A stretch of DNA of 64,000 nt from Nostoc sp. UHCC 0702 (GTDB lineage Bacteria > Cyanobacteriota > Cyanobacteriia > Cyanobacteriales > Nostocaceae), in NCBI GenBank assembly GCA_017164015.1, contig CP071065.1:6849501-6913500 (forward strand). Reading direction: 5' to 3'. The position numbers and the translations under genes were made by a program. Positions 41,875-50,728 of the stretch are shown in pieces. The notes under the pieces are model-generated. The model worked only from the letters and a program-made list of their open reading frames with translations, had not been told where the DNA came from and made no database searches. Each line of letters starts with the position of its first letter. Position 1 is the first letter of the stretch.

Positions 41875-43224
41875 GTGGCCCAAGTTATTTTAGAAAACGT
41901 TTATAAAAGTTTTCCCTCACGTAGAGGGGAAATTGTTGCTTCACAAACCCAAACTCCACTCGAATATGGGAAAAAAAGTGATGCAGTGCAAGAACGTGCA
42001 GAAGGCGTTAATGTCCTGCGACGGATTAACCTGACGATCGCAGATGGGGAGTTTATGGTGCTGGTGGGGCCTTCTGGTTGCGGTAAAAGCACCCTTTTGC
42101 GGTTAATCGCTGGTTTAGAAGTGATGACTGGTGGCAATATTTGGGTGGGCGATCGCTTGATTAATGACCTCCCACCCAAAGAACGCGATATTGCAATGGT
42201 GTTTCAAAATTACGCCCTCTATCCCCACATGACGGTGTACGACAATATCGCCTTTGGACTACGCCGCAGAGGATTTGAGCAGGAAAGCAGCACTTCGGCT
42301 ACGCTCAGTGACCAGGGAGCAAGGGGAGAAATTACTTCCTCATCCCCCCATCTTCCTATTTGGGCAGAAAATCTTTTCGTGGGAGTCACAAGGATACTAC
42401 CGAAGGGACTCCGTTATATTTCTGACAAAGAACGGCAAATCAATCAGCAGGTGCGTAGTGTTGCTCAACTATTGCAAATTGAAGGTTTGCTGAATCGCTT
42501 ACCCAAACAGCTTTCTGGCGGACAAAGGCAACGAGTTGCACTCGGACGAGCGATCGCCCGCAATCCTCAAGTATTTTTAATGGATGAACCCCTTTCTAAT
42601 TTAGATGCCAAGCTGCGTGCCGAAACTCGCACCCAAATTGTCAAATTGCAACGCCAATTAGGGACAACAACAATTTACGTCACCCACGACCAAACAGAAG
42701 CAATGACAATGGGCGATCGTATCGCCATCATGTCTGAGGGTAAAATTCAGCAGGTTGCTTCTCCATTAGAAATTTACAACCGTCCAGCCAACCGCTTTGT
42801 TGCAGAATTCATTGGTTCACCACCGATGAATTTTATTCCTGTAGAATTTCACGCCCCGTTATTGATTACCAATTCCCAGTTCCGTCTCACACTGCCAGAA
42901 ATTTGGGAAACTGCTTTACAAAAATATGATGGGCAAACCCTAATTTTAGGTATTCGTCCAGAACACTTGAATTTAAGTGTTCCTGCCACCAAAAATCTGC
43001 CAGTGCAAGTAGACTTAGTAGAGAACCTCGGTCACGATTCTTTTGTCACCGTCAGACTTGGGGAACATAGTTCTCAAGCTACCGATAAAGGAAATTATTT
43101 ACAATTACGAGTGCCATCAGACCGATTAGTTAGGTCTGGTGAGCAAATATGGTTATCATTGACTACAGATAAAATTCACTTTTTCGACCCTAAAACCGAG
43201 TTAGCTATATTTCCGAAGCAATAA
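41875..43224 (+). CDS. sugar-type ABC transporter ATPase (MalK/UgpC family)
   Basis: 449 residues from a GTG start. Walker A GPSGCGKST (residues 65-73), signature LSGGQRQR, Walker B VFLMDEPLSNLD and H-loop VTHDQTEAMT are intact. The C-terminal TOBE-type domain is that of MalK/UgpC. The family norm is ~370 residues. Here a ~60-residue insert lies between FGLRRRG and the helical ERQINQQVRSVAQLLQIE. Part of it (SSTSATLSDQGARGE) is encoded by DNA that reads like a spacer repeat. The rest (LPKGLRYISDKER) is a known cyanobacterial insert. Shared ATPases of this type often serve several sugar importers. No permease is nearby. Confidence 0.85.
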   Translation: MAQVILENVYKSFPSRRGEIVASQTQTPLEYGKKSDAVQERAEGVNVLRRINLTIADGEFMVLVGPSGCGKSTLLRLIAGLEVMTGGNIWVGDRLINDLPPKERDIAMVFQNYALYPHMTVYDNIAFGLRRRGFEQESSTSATLSDQGARGEITSSSPHLPIWAENLFVGVTRILPKGLRYISDKERQINQQVRSVAQLLQIEGLLNRLPKQLSGGQRQRVALGRAIARNPQVFLMDEPLSNLDAKLRAETRTQIVKLQRQLGTTTIYVTHDQTEAMTMGDRIAIMSEGKIQQVASPLEIYNRPANRFVAEFIGSPPMNFIPVEFHAPLLITNSQFRLTLPEIWETALQKYDGQTLILGIRPEHLNLSVPATKNLPVQVDLVENLGHDSFVTVRLGEHSSQATDKGNYLQLRVPSDRLVRSGEQIWLSLTTDKIHFFDPKTELAIFPKQ

Positions 43225-43338
43225 CTCTTGAAGTCATATTTATTTTTGCATACCTGTCTTGAAAATAGGGATTAGGGAGCAGGGGGAATGAGGGAGAAAA
43301 AATTAATGACCAATGCCCTATTCCCCATTCCCAGTTCC

Positions 43339-43620
43339 CTATTCACCATTCACAATTTCCTTTTTCATCAACTTTTCTGTTGCACCATTAGGTATTCTCA
43401 ACTTGGCATAAACGCCACTCAGTTGAACACGTTCGGGTGGTTGGTGTAAGGCTGCACAACATCTTTGCACTGCGGCTTGGTACTCTCGCCATTGCCTACG
43501 GATTGCTACACTAACAGCATCATTACCTAAGTTTTCAAATTTTAACCCGGCCCTACTGAGCCAGGATTCTACATCAGTTGTTTCACCAATTGTTTCTGGT
43601 ATAAAATTGATGTTTTCCAT
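43339..43620 (-). CDS. hypothetical protein
   Basis: 93 residues behind a good AGAGGTGG site, which supports a real gene. It is soluble and helical (AVSVAIRRQWREYQAAVQRC, then AALHQPPERVQLSGVYAKLR). No domain recognised. It is convergent to the ABC ATPase gene. Confidence 0.55.
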   Translation of the reverse strand: MENINFIPETIGETTDVESWLSRAGLKFENLGNDAVSVAIRRQWREYQAAVQRCCAALHQPPERVQLSGVYAKLRIPNGATEKLMKKEIVNGE

Positions 43621-43997
43621 AGAGTTTTTCCACCTCTTTTAAGTAGAAACTAATTTAAAACTGTTTCCTTTTGCTTAGAAATACCATGAATGAAAGTTGT
43701 AAGTGAATTTAGCAGTAATTAATTTAACTTTAACCCTACATAGCATTAAGAGCAAACATGATTTATTCTCAAAATCATAAATAAAAGTGATTAAGATTTA
43801 CTCCTATAGGCAGAATATTTTTCGGAGTGATCCCGCTATTATCTACCGCTTGCAAAGAGTGCATTCGCTCCAACTTCTAGGCATGATTCAGGCTTTCGTG
43901 TACACCCTTTTATTAGCTGATGTATATTTTGGTTCTGCGATCGCTTATGTTTGTAGCGTCAAGGAAAAGATTCTTTATGCTACTTGCGGGTCATTGT
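43621..43997. other. spacer upstream of the methyltransferase
   Basis: AT-rich. Open frames exist (for example from 43787 and 43920) but read as non-protein text ahead of the conserved start at 43998. No RNA gene or clear promoter. Confidence 0.35.
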
Positions 43998-44675
43998 ATG
44001 GACGAAAATGAAAAACTAATCCTTAATTCATGGGAAATCAATGCCAAGTTATGGACACGCACAATTCGTGACAAGCAAATAGAAAGCCGTGCGATCGTTA
44101 CCGATGCGGCTATCATCAACGCTGCGCTTCAACTAAATCCGCAAACATTCTTAGATGTTGGATGTGGTGAAGGATGGTTATGTCATGAACTTTTTTCTCA
44201 AGGAATTGATGGGTGGGGAGTTGATGTTTGTGGTGATCTGATTCAGGCAGCCAAGCATAGTGGTGATTCTCGTTTTCTTGTTTGTTCGTACTCCGATTTA
44301 GAGTGGCAAAAGTTTGGAAATATTCGCCATTTTTCTTGCCTGATTTGTAATTTTTCAATTCTCGGACAATCCGCTCTCTCTGAAGTTGCTGAAGCTGGTC
44401 TGAACCTGTTAGAAAATCGCGGCTATCTTATCGTTCAAACTCTTCACCCTCTCATCGCCTGCGGTGAATATCCCTATCAAGATGGCTGGAGGGAAACTTC
44501 ATGGCAAGGAATTGCAGATGAGTTGTTTCACCCTGCTCCTTGGTATTTCAGAACTATCGAATCATGGATTAAAGAGTTCCATGCTTGGAATTACCGATTA
44601 CTGAAATTACAGGAACCATGTCATCCCAAAACGAACAAGCCTATTTCAATCATTTTTGTCTTTCAGCGACAGTAA
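43998..44675 (+). CDS. class I SAM-dependent methyltransferase
   Basis: 225 residues from the ATG at 43998 (MDENEKLILNSWEINAKLWT). The frame is open 26 codons upstream, but that stretch is unlike protein. Motif I TFLDVGCGEGWLCHEL binds S-adenosylmethionine. The acidic GVDVCGDLI follows. Then come FSCLICNFSILGQ (motif IV type) and GYLIVQTLHPL. The trailing WYFRTIESWIKEF box is common in ubiquinone/menaquinone-type or small-molecule methyltransferases. The substrate is unknown. An integrase relic follows directly. Confidence 0.75.
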   Translation: MDENEKLILNSWEINAKLWTRTIRDKQIESRAIVTDAAIINAALQLNPQTFLDVGCGEGWLCHELFSQGIDGWGVDVCGDLIQAAKHSGDSRFLVCSYSDLEWQKFGNIRHFSCLICNFSILGQSALSEVAEAGLNLLENRGYLIVQTLHPLIACGEYPYQDGWRETSWQGIADELFHPAPWYFRTIESWIKEFHAWNYRLLKLQEPCHPKTNKPISIIFVFQRQ

Positions 44676-44690
44676 GAGACTTCCAGTAAA

Positions 44691-44854
44691 TAGGGATTCG
44701 GGTGTCTGAGTTGTGTGGGTTGCGTTGGCAAGATGCGATTGCTTCTCGCGGTGGTGATAGACAGATTAATGTTTCTGGCAAGGGTAGGCGGACTCACGGG
44801 CTTGACTGTCATACTTATGAGGCAGTTAAAAATCCCAGTTCAAAGCAAGCTTAA
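44691..44854 (+). pseudogene. tyrosine-recombinase/integrase fragment
   Basis: The frame from 44691 reads IGIRVSELCGLRWQDAIASR, then GGDRQINVSGKGRRTH, and ends at the TAA 44852-44854. RVSELCGLRWQD with GKGRRTH is the Arg-box region of XerC/D-like integrases (first catalytic Arg in RVSEL). Everything after the lysine loop is missing. It is a dead fragment of about 54 codons. Confidence 0.7.
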
Positions 44855-45828
44855 ATCAAAGAAAAATTTCTACCTGATAAACGATATTTTGGTTTTAGTT
44901 CCAAATTGAGAATACAGACAATCAACCACACTAAACCTATGGCATAGCCAGCTAATACATCAGTCGGCCAGTGTACGCCTAGATAAAGCCGACTAAAACC
45001 TATGGCAAGAATTAAGACAATGGTCAAAGCTGAAATCTGTTTTTCCCATTGAGGAAATTCTTTAGCCAAAATGTAGCCGATAAAACCATAAATTACCATT
45101 GACACCATTGCGTGACCACTGGGAAAGCTATGGAAACCCACATTAACCAGACGATCCCACAGTGCTGGACGCGCTCTACCAAAAAGCAATTTAAGTAAAT
45201 AATTTAACCCTACTGCACTGGCTGTAGCGATCGCTAATTTAGTTGTTTCCGGGCGACGCTGATAAAGCAAAACTATTTCTACCCACAAACAAATCGACAC
45301 CAAAGCCAGTGGTTCACCCAAAAAAGTTACACCCACCATCAGGCGATCCAAAAGTGGCGTGTGCAGCTTTTGAATTGCTAACAAAATAGCTGTGTCCAGT
45401 CCATATCTGTGCAGCAGTAAGCTACCCCAAGCACAAGTGGAAACAATCCATGCTACTGGAATCAATTGATTGTTTACTAAACTTAATGGTTTTTGTGCAG
45501 GTGCTGGAGCTAATTTTTTGGTTTTTTCTTGTCCTATATTGAGATTAGTTTGATACTTTGTATAATCTAAGACTATATTCTGGAGAAGCAAGGCGATCGC
45601 ATTGGCACTAAAATCTGGATGGAAAATCACCAGAACATTTCCTGTCAAAGGATTAGCACGAAATTGTGTAACTATTTCCTCCTGTGACAATCTCAATTCT
45701 AAGTATCTTTTGCAAGCTTGCGAATGATGCAGTCCACTTATCTTATATCTAGCTCTTCCTTGAACAGCAGTATGTATGGCTCTAATTAAAGGATTTTCGT
45801 GAGAGAGATTATTAAAATAAGTGTTCAT
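44851..45828 (-). CDS. PAP2 phosphatase with N-terminal HMA-like domain
   Basis: 325 residues. Residues ~20-85 (GRARYKISGLHHSQACKRYL, then TQFRANPLTGNVLVIFHPDF) resemble the HMA-like domain found at the start of cyanobacterial metal ATPases. The rest is a six-helix PAP2 phosphatase with all three motifs: KLLFGRARP, PSGHAM and SRLYLGVHWPTD. PAP2 enzymes remove phosphate from lipids such as undecaprenyl diphosphate or phosphatidic acid at the membrane. The fusion to an HMA-like domain is unusual. Its stop overlaps the integrase relic by 4 bp. Confidence 0.8.
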   Translation of the reverse strand: MNTYFNNLSHENPLIRAIHTAVQGRARYKISGLHHSQACKRYLELRLSQEEIVTQFRANPLTGNVLVIFHPDFSANAIALLLQNIVLDYTKYQTNLNIGQEKTKKLAPAPAQKPLSLVNNQLIPVAWIVSTCAWGSLLLHRYGLDTAILLAIQKLHTPLLDRLMVGVTFLGEPLALVSICLWVEIVLLYQRRPETTKLAIATASAVGLNYLLKLLFGRARPALWDRLVNVGFHSFPSGHAMVSMVIYGFIGYILAKEFPQWEKQISALTIVLILAIGFSRLYLGVHWPTDVLAGYAIGLVWLIVCILNLELKPKYRLSGRNFSLI

Positions 45829-46002
45829 CTTGCTACTTAACCAATTTTTATGCTAGCAGTTTGGGAGTATTTGACCAAGGGCTGTAGAAACCTCCTCGTC
45901 TAAGCTAGCAAATCCCCGCTTTCATTGAGCGTATACATATATTCCTTTGGGATAAGAACCAAACCCAACATCAATTTGTGCTTGAAGTTGGGTTTGACTT
46001 TC

Positions 46003-46284
46003 TCAAGGCAATGCTGGTGGTTCATCATCTATTTTTGATTCTTGATTGCCTATTCTTAATTGCTTTTTACTGTGCTTTAACTGTTTCCATAGTGACTTAA
46101 TCTGCTGATAAGCTTCTTGGGGAGTCAGTTTTCCAGATGTTTCTAGATTAGAGATATAACCTACTTTTTGAGCAAATTCTTGAAGATTTGCATTAAATAT
46201 TAAATATTCTGGTCTAACCTGACCATAGTACCGACTGCGGGGGTAAAGAAAGTTATTTTTATCTTGCTGATTAGATTTTTCCAT
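46003..46284 (-). CDS. DUF7219-type small conserved protein
   Basis: 93 residues (FLYPRSRYYGQVRPEYLIFN, then LQEFAQKVGYISNLETSGKL and QIKSLWKQLKHSKKQL). I recall this as a cyanobacterial family named DUF7219, of unknown function. It is soluble and basic, with no signal peptide. It stands alone. Confidence 0.6.
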   Translation of the reverse strand: MEKSNQQDKNNFLYPRSRYYGQVRPEYLIFNANLQEFAQKVGYISNLETSGKLTPQEAYQQIKSLWKQLKHSKKQLRIGNQESKIDDEPPALP

Positions 46285-47031
46285 GAGTCAACCAAGTTCA
46301 AAACTGCTGTGATATTTCTTACAAGATATTACTTTTATGTGTTTTGATACATTTAAATACAGTAAATTTCTGCCAAATTGGCATGAAATATTTAGCGCTA
46401 TTGTTAGAATAGTCGCTCACTGCTAACCAACCTCTGCTGCAATCGTCTGTAATAGTTGCCTGCTAAGGAGTTCGGGGGTAATGCTAGTTCTCTCAAAACA
46501 AGACTCGTTAACGCTAAGGCAATCGACCGGAACCAAAGCCACTCCGCAAAAGGCGGAATTTCACGCCATATGGGCGACTGTCAGCAGAGTGCAAGGGTGC
46601 AGGGCTTCCCCAAGTGGAGGATGTGACGTTCAAGACAGCGGCCCTTTTACCGCTTTACATCTATCCATTATTGGAAGTATGGCTGGATGTGATGTTGAAA
46701 CACCTCGGAACACTTCAAGCCATACCTTCATATTCTTGGCAAACATTCTCTAAATATAAATTAAGATTTCCTGATTACAGAATAAATCTCATGAAAGAAG
46801 TTATGGAATAATTCTTCGGTGGGTTAATTATCTGTGTTGATTATGCTATTAAAAATAACGGCTGAAAAAGATCATCTGAGAAAAAATATAATTCACATCT
46901 TGCGATCGCCATCACATCCACACATGAAATAACAACATAAACTAAAAGCGATCGCCCTTGACTTACTCAATTCAAAACTTGAACCCAAACATTAAATAAA
47001 CTAATACAATCAACCCACAATCAACAAATTT
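46285..47031. other. non-coding stretch
   Basis: An open frame at 46614-46811 (65 codons, LPLYIYPLLEVWLDVML...) has no ribosome site and no family I know. I do not call it. HIP1-like sites lie near 46902 and 46949. Nothing else seen. Confidence 0.35.
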
Positions 47032-47253
47032 ATGAATAGTCAACTGATTCAGCTAATTTATGAAATTGATCTTCAACCAGAGGAAAAATTGCATCTCCCA
47101 GAATCAATAGTGGAAAGCGGAACTACAGGACGCGGGGTAATCACCATCGAACAAAAAGCTGAAGAACCCGAAAATACCCTTAGCCGTGATGGTTTTTGGA
47201 ACGGCTACCCACCAGAAGATGAAGGACTTTATGAAGACTATCCAAACAGGTGA
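47032..47253 (+). CDS. small acidic hypothetical protein
   Basis: 73 residues (MNSQLIQLIYEIDLQPEEKL, then LSRDGFWNGYPPEDEGLYED). The N-terminus is helical and the C-terminus acidic and tyrosine-rich, a layout seen in small antitoxin-like proteins, but no toxin gene follows. The ribosome site is weak. Function unknown. Confidence 0.4.
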   Translation: MNSQLIQLIYEIDLQPEEKLHLPESIVESGTTGRGVITIEQKAEEPENTLSRDGFWNGYPPEDEGLYEDYPNR

Positions 47254-47514
47254 GTTTGAGATATATAGCAGCCCTAAATCATTTGTGAAAAAACAAAGTA
47301 TATTTGTAAATCCTTCTTTCCTGTTAAGAGTTCCCTATTCCCTGTTCCCTACCTCAACGATAAATTTCACGATTCATTTAGGAACGCTATAAATATCAAA
47401 TTATAGCTTATTCAATGATGCAAATCAAATCTTATAAATATGATAATTACAGCAAAATAACCTGAAAAAACTGTATTTTTTTATTTAATAACCTCCTGAC
47501 TTGAGAACTAGTTC

Positions 47515-47759
47515 AGGACTTACGCAACTGGCACACATATTTTCTGCGACGTGTGTCAATAGGAGCCAGCGCGTTGCGGTGAGGCAGTCCGGTCTTGGGG
47601 TCTCCCCAAGTCGAGGAACTGCCGAACCCGAAGGGAGGTTCCCTCGTTGATTGCGACTGGCGTTCAATAGTCAAGGGTAAAAAGTCAAGGTTTTTGGACT
47701 TTTGACTCTTGACTTTGGACGATTTTTGTCCTAAATATATGACAATGCGCGTAAGTCCT
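47515..47759. mobile_element. MITE-like element with 11-bp terminal inverted repeats
   Basis: AGGACTTACGC at 47515-47525 and its exact complement GCGTAAGTCCT at 47749-47759 enclose 245 bp with no gene. Inside, 47562-47665 is a copy of the GAGCCAGCGC...GCGACTGGCG dispersed repeat, and 47665-47720 holds short TTGACTCT-type repeats. A single GCGTAAGTCCT end also occurs near 59178. No target duplication is clear. Confidence 0.6.
47562..47665 (+). repeat. dispersed repeat, GAGCCAGCGC...GCGACTGGCG family
   Basis: Starts AGGAGCCAGCGCG and ends GGGAGGTTCCCTC...GCGACTGGCGTTC. It shares both ends with 53550-53750 and, inverted, with 1102-1146 and 51777-51839. The middle differs between copies. Confidence 0.7.
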
Positions 47760-48076
47760 ATAGTTAAATCAATCCACATTTTCTCTGCATAAATATAGGA
47801 ATCGTATTTTATCTGCTGCCTCCTGCCCTTCGGCTTGGTGCAGTAACGCTCCTGCGTCGAAGATCGCAATCGACGCAAGCCTTAAGATGTGCGACTGCTT
47901 CACCTGCTGCCTCAAAACCTGTAGTTTTTGTACTTTATGTTAACGAAAATTGCTGTATCACCTCAAAACACCCAAAGTCAACACCCTAACCTAAAGCCTG
48001 TTGTAAAATAGACAATAGAAGGATTTGGGGGGCCATTTACTGGTCAGAAACGCCTATAGAGACTATCTTCGGAAAC
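47760..48076. other. spacer upstream of hflX
   Basis: Repeat-like text (GCCCTTCGGCTTGGTGCAGT, then TCGAAGATCGCAATCGACG at 47826-47878). No gene. An in-frame upstream extension of hflX without ATG is discussed under hflX. Confidence 0.4.
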
Positions 48077-49801
48077 TTGCAAGGTCTAAAGTCCAGCCAG
48101 CTGAAGCAACTACAGCGGCTGTACCACCAGCGCATACCAGGCGATCGCATCACCACGCCTGAGTTTTCCCAGCGTTTGGCGGCAATTAGTACAGAAATCA
48201 ATCAACCTGTGTGTGCTTACCTCAACCGTCGCGGACAAGTGATTCGTGTAGGGGTAGGCACACCGCGAATTACGCAAATTCCACCGCTGGAATTGCCCCG
48301 TTACGGTGCAGAACGTCTCAGCGGTATTCGTTGTATCGCTACCCATCTCAAATCAGAACCGCCCAATGATGCGGCACTGACAGCTATGGCGCTACAACGT
48401 TTAGATGCTCTGGTAGTCATAAATATTACCGGGACAGGATTTACACGTCGGGGAGGAGGCGCTGCGGGGTATGTCAAAGAAGCTTATTTAGCTCACCTGA
48501 CACCCCAAGAAACTCGTACTTTAATGACTAGTCCTGCTGGATTCAAGATCGAGGAAAACCAAGTCCAATCACCAAGTTGGACTATATCGCCGCCTCTAAG
48601 CTTGGATATGCTGGCACAGCAGGATTTTATCGACTTGGTGGAAGGACTCGAAGAGGAATTCCGCCGGGAATTCGTCGCCCAAGAAGTAGATGCTGACCAC
48701 GATCGCGTGCTAATTGTGGGAGTAATTACCGATGAAATTACTCCCCAAAGATTCCAAGACATCTTGGCGGAATTAGCACGGTTAGTAGATACAGCTGGGG
48801 GAGATGTATTACAGACAGTACAACAAAAGCGATCGCGTATTCATCCTCAAACCGTAGTCGGCGAAGGCAAGGTGCAAGAAATCGCCCTGACAGCTCAAAC
48901 CTTGGGAGCGAATCTCGTCGTCTTTGACCGCGACCTCTCACCCGCCCAAGTCCGCAACTTAGAAGCACAAATTGGGATTCGAGTAGTTGACCGCACAGAA
49001 GTAATTTTAGATATCTTTGCCCAACGCGCTCAATCCCGTGCTGGTAAGTTGCAAGTAGAACTCGCACAGCTAGAATACATGCTGCCGCGACTAACTGGAA
49101 GAGGTCAAGCGATGTCTCGATTGGGGGGTGGTATTGGTACTCGCGGCCCTGGTGAAACCAAACTAGAAACTGAACGCCGTGCTATTGGGCGGCGCATTTC
49201 CCGACTGCAACAAGAAGTAGACCAATTACAGGCACATCGTTCGCGCTTAAGACAGCGACGACAGCATCAGGAAGTTCCCTCAGTGGCTTTGGTTGGTTAT
49301 ACCAACGCCGGCAAGTCCACCTTGCTCAATGCCCTGACTAATGCTGAGGTGTACACAGCCGACCAGTTGTTTGCTACTCTTGACCCCACCACCCGCCGCC
49401 TGGTCATTTCCCATGCCGAGACTGGCGAAACCCAGGAAATTCTGCTTACAGATACAGTAGGGTTCATACACGAACTACCTGCATCGTTAATGGATGCCTT
49501 CCGCGCCACCTTGGAGGAAGTCACAGAAGCCGATGCTCTACTGCATTTAGTAGATTTGTCTCACCCTGCTTGGTTGAGTCATATTCGCTCAGTTAGGGAA
49601 ATCCTCGCAGCAATGCCAGTCACTCCCGGCCCGGCGTTGGTTGCCTTTAACAAAATTGATCAAGTGGATAGCGAAACTCTAGCTCTAGCTCAGGAAGAGT
49701 TTCCTCTAGCAGTGTTTATTTCAGCAAGCCAGCGCTTGGGATTAGAAACCCTACGCCAGCGCCTTGCACAATTAGTGCAATATGCTGTTGACTCTCGGTA
49801 A
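48077..49801 (+). CDS. hflX: ribosome-associated GTPase HflX
   Basis: 574 residues from a TTG at 48077. The N-terminal HflX domain has the VVGEGKVQEIALTAQTLGAN motif, then a coiled-coil linker with the GGIGTRGPGETKLETERR box. The GTPase domain carries G1 GYTNAGKST (~405), G3 DTVGFI (~458) and G4 NKID (~525). HflX splits stalled ribosomes and responds to stress. The long N-terminal extension (before ~residue 200) is the cyanobacterial type. The expected METIF-like start is present as (I)ETIFGNLQ, with ATA where ATG would be, so the true start is unclear. A strong terminator follows. Confidence 0.9.
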   Translation: MQGLKSSQLKQLQRLYHQRIPGDRITTPEFSQRLAAISTEINQPVCAYLNRRGQVIRVGVGTPRITQIPPLELPRYGAERLSGIRCIATHLKSEPPNDAALTAMALQRLDALVVINITGTGFTRRGGGAAGYVKEAYLAHLTPQETRTLMTSPAGFKIEENQVQSPSWTISPPLSLDMLAQQDFIDLVEGLEEEFRREFVAQEVDADHDRVLIVGVITDEITPQRFQDILAELARLVDTAGGDVLQTVQQKRSRIHPQTVVGEGKVQEIALTAQTLGANLVVFDRDLSPAQVRNLEAQIGIRVVDRTEVILDIFAQRAQSRAGKLQVELAQLEYMLPRLTGRGQAMSRLGGGIGTRGPGETKLETERRAIGRRISRLQQEVDQLQAHRSRLRQRRQHQEVPSVALVGYTNAGKSTLLNALTNAEVYTADQLFATLDPTTRRLVISHAETGETQEILLTDTVGFIHELPASLMDAFRATLEEVTEADALLHLVDLSHPAWLSHIRSVREILAAMPVTPGPALVAFNKIDQVDSETLALAQEEFPLAVFISASQRLGLETLRQRLAQLVQYAVDSR

Positions 49802-49830
49802 ATACTGAAAATAAATTGAATTTACAGTAA

Positions 49831-49866
49831 AAAATGCCGTAGTTCATATAACTACGGCATTTTCTA
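49831..49866. terminator. strong hairpin after hflX
   Basis: AAAATGCCGTAGTT (49831-49844), loop CATAT, AACTACGGCATTTT (49850-49863). The 14-bp perfect stem with A's before and T's after would work in both directions. Confidence 0.85.
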
Positions 49867-49970
49867 TTAACTCTAGTTGACCGTTAACAATCAACATCAA
49901 CAAGATTATGTGGAATTTGCTGAATGACAATATTGTAAAAGACATGCTATAACCACTGATTAATAAGCAA

Positions 49971-50204
49971 GGTATTCTTATATTTGACCCTAAACCATTT
50001 TCTGGCGGCGAATTACTAATTTATGACAGTAAGATTGAAAATAATTTTTATGTAAATGCAGAGTCTTTTAAAACAGTTGAGCCACGCAACAACAGCATTG
50101 TGTTTTTCATCAGCCGATATATGCACGAAGTTAAGCCTGTGATTTGTCCATCTAAAGCTTTTGCCGATAGCCGTTTCACTATCAACGGCTGGGTGCGTCG
50201 ATAA
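49971..50204 (+). pseudogene. 2OG-Fe(II) oxygenase, C-terminal relic
   Basis: The frame reads GILIFDPKPFSGGELLIYDS, then KTVEPRNNSIVFFISRYMHE, and ends FTINGWVRR at the TAA 50202-50204. This is the end of a prolyl-4-hydroxylase-type dioxygenase: the distal iron-binding histidine (RYMHEV) and the 2OG-binding Arg (FADSRFTINGW) are kept. The N-terminal half with HxD is missing and no start codon is present, so it is a truncated relic. Confidence 0.7.
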
Positions 50205-50728
50205 GCAAATTTAGGTAGCTATACAGTACCTTCGTAAATTACCAGAGGTTAACTTAGGGTTGAGTTTGGTAAATCCACCTGAAAGTAGCTACCCGAAAAA
50301 ATCTGTGGTTGCCTAAATTATCTCTGGTTGTTGTGGAAAGGATTTTTATTGCCCGGTCAAGACATAGTAGTTGAAAGCTCATATACTATAGGCATTCAAG
50401 AGTCGTCGCACTCCAAAGGCTCTTGGATTTATAAAGCAAGCATGAAACTTCAGTTATCAAAATATTAAAACCGTATTTTTTCTGCTAGTACTTATTGCAC
50501 ATGCAGCATATTAGCAGAATTTACATTTAAATATATTGTAATCATAAAAATTAAGTATTCAGTATTTATACTATTGCACATACATTTTTTTATATAAATC
50601 AGCCAATAAATAAAGATATCAATAAAACGGTAAAAAACAGAAGCCAGCAAGAAAAACTAAGTAGACAATTAGAATCGAAATTAACAAAAAAATACGCACA
50701 GAGCGACTGTTATTTAGTACATTACATC
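50205..50728. other. spacer upstream of the PEP-CTERM gene
   Basis: No gene. The stretch 50450-50700 is very AT-rich and probably holds the promoter of the PEP-CTERM gene. A clear box pair cannot be chosen. Confidence 0.4.

Noticed and set aside
46614..46811. 65-codon plus-strand frame (LPLYIYPLLEVWLDVML)
   Set aside because: No ribosome site or recognisable family. The neighbouring text looks like spacer repeat.
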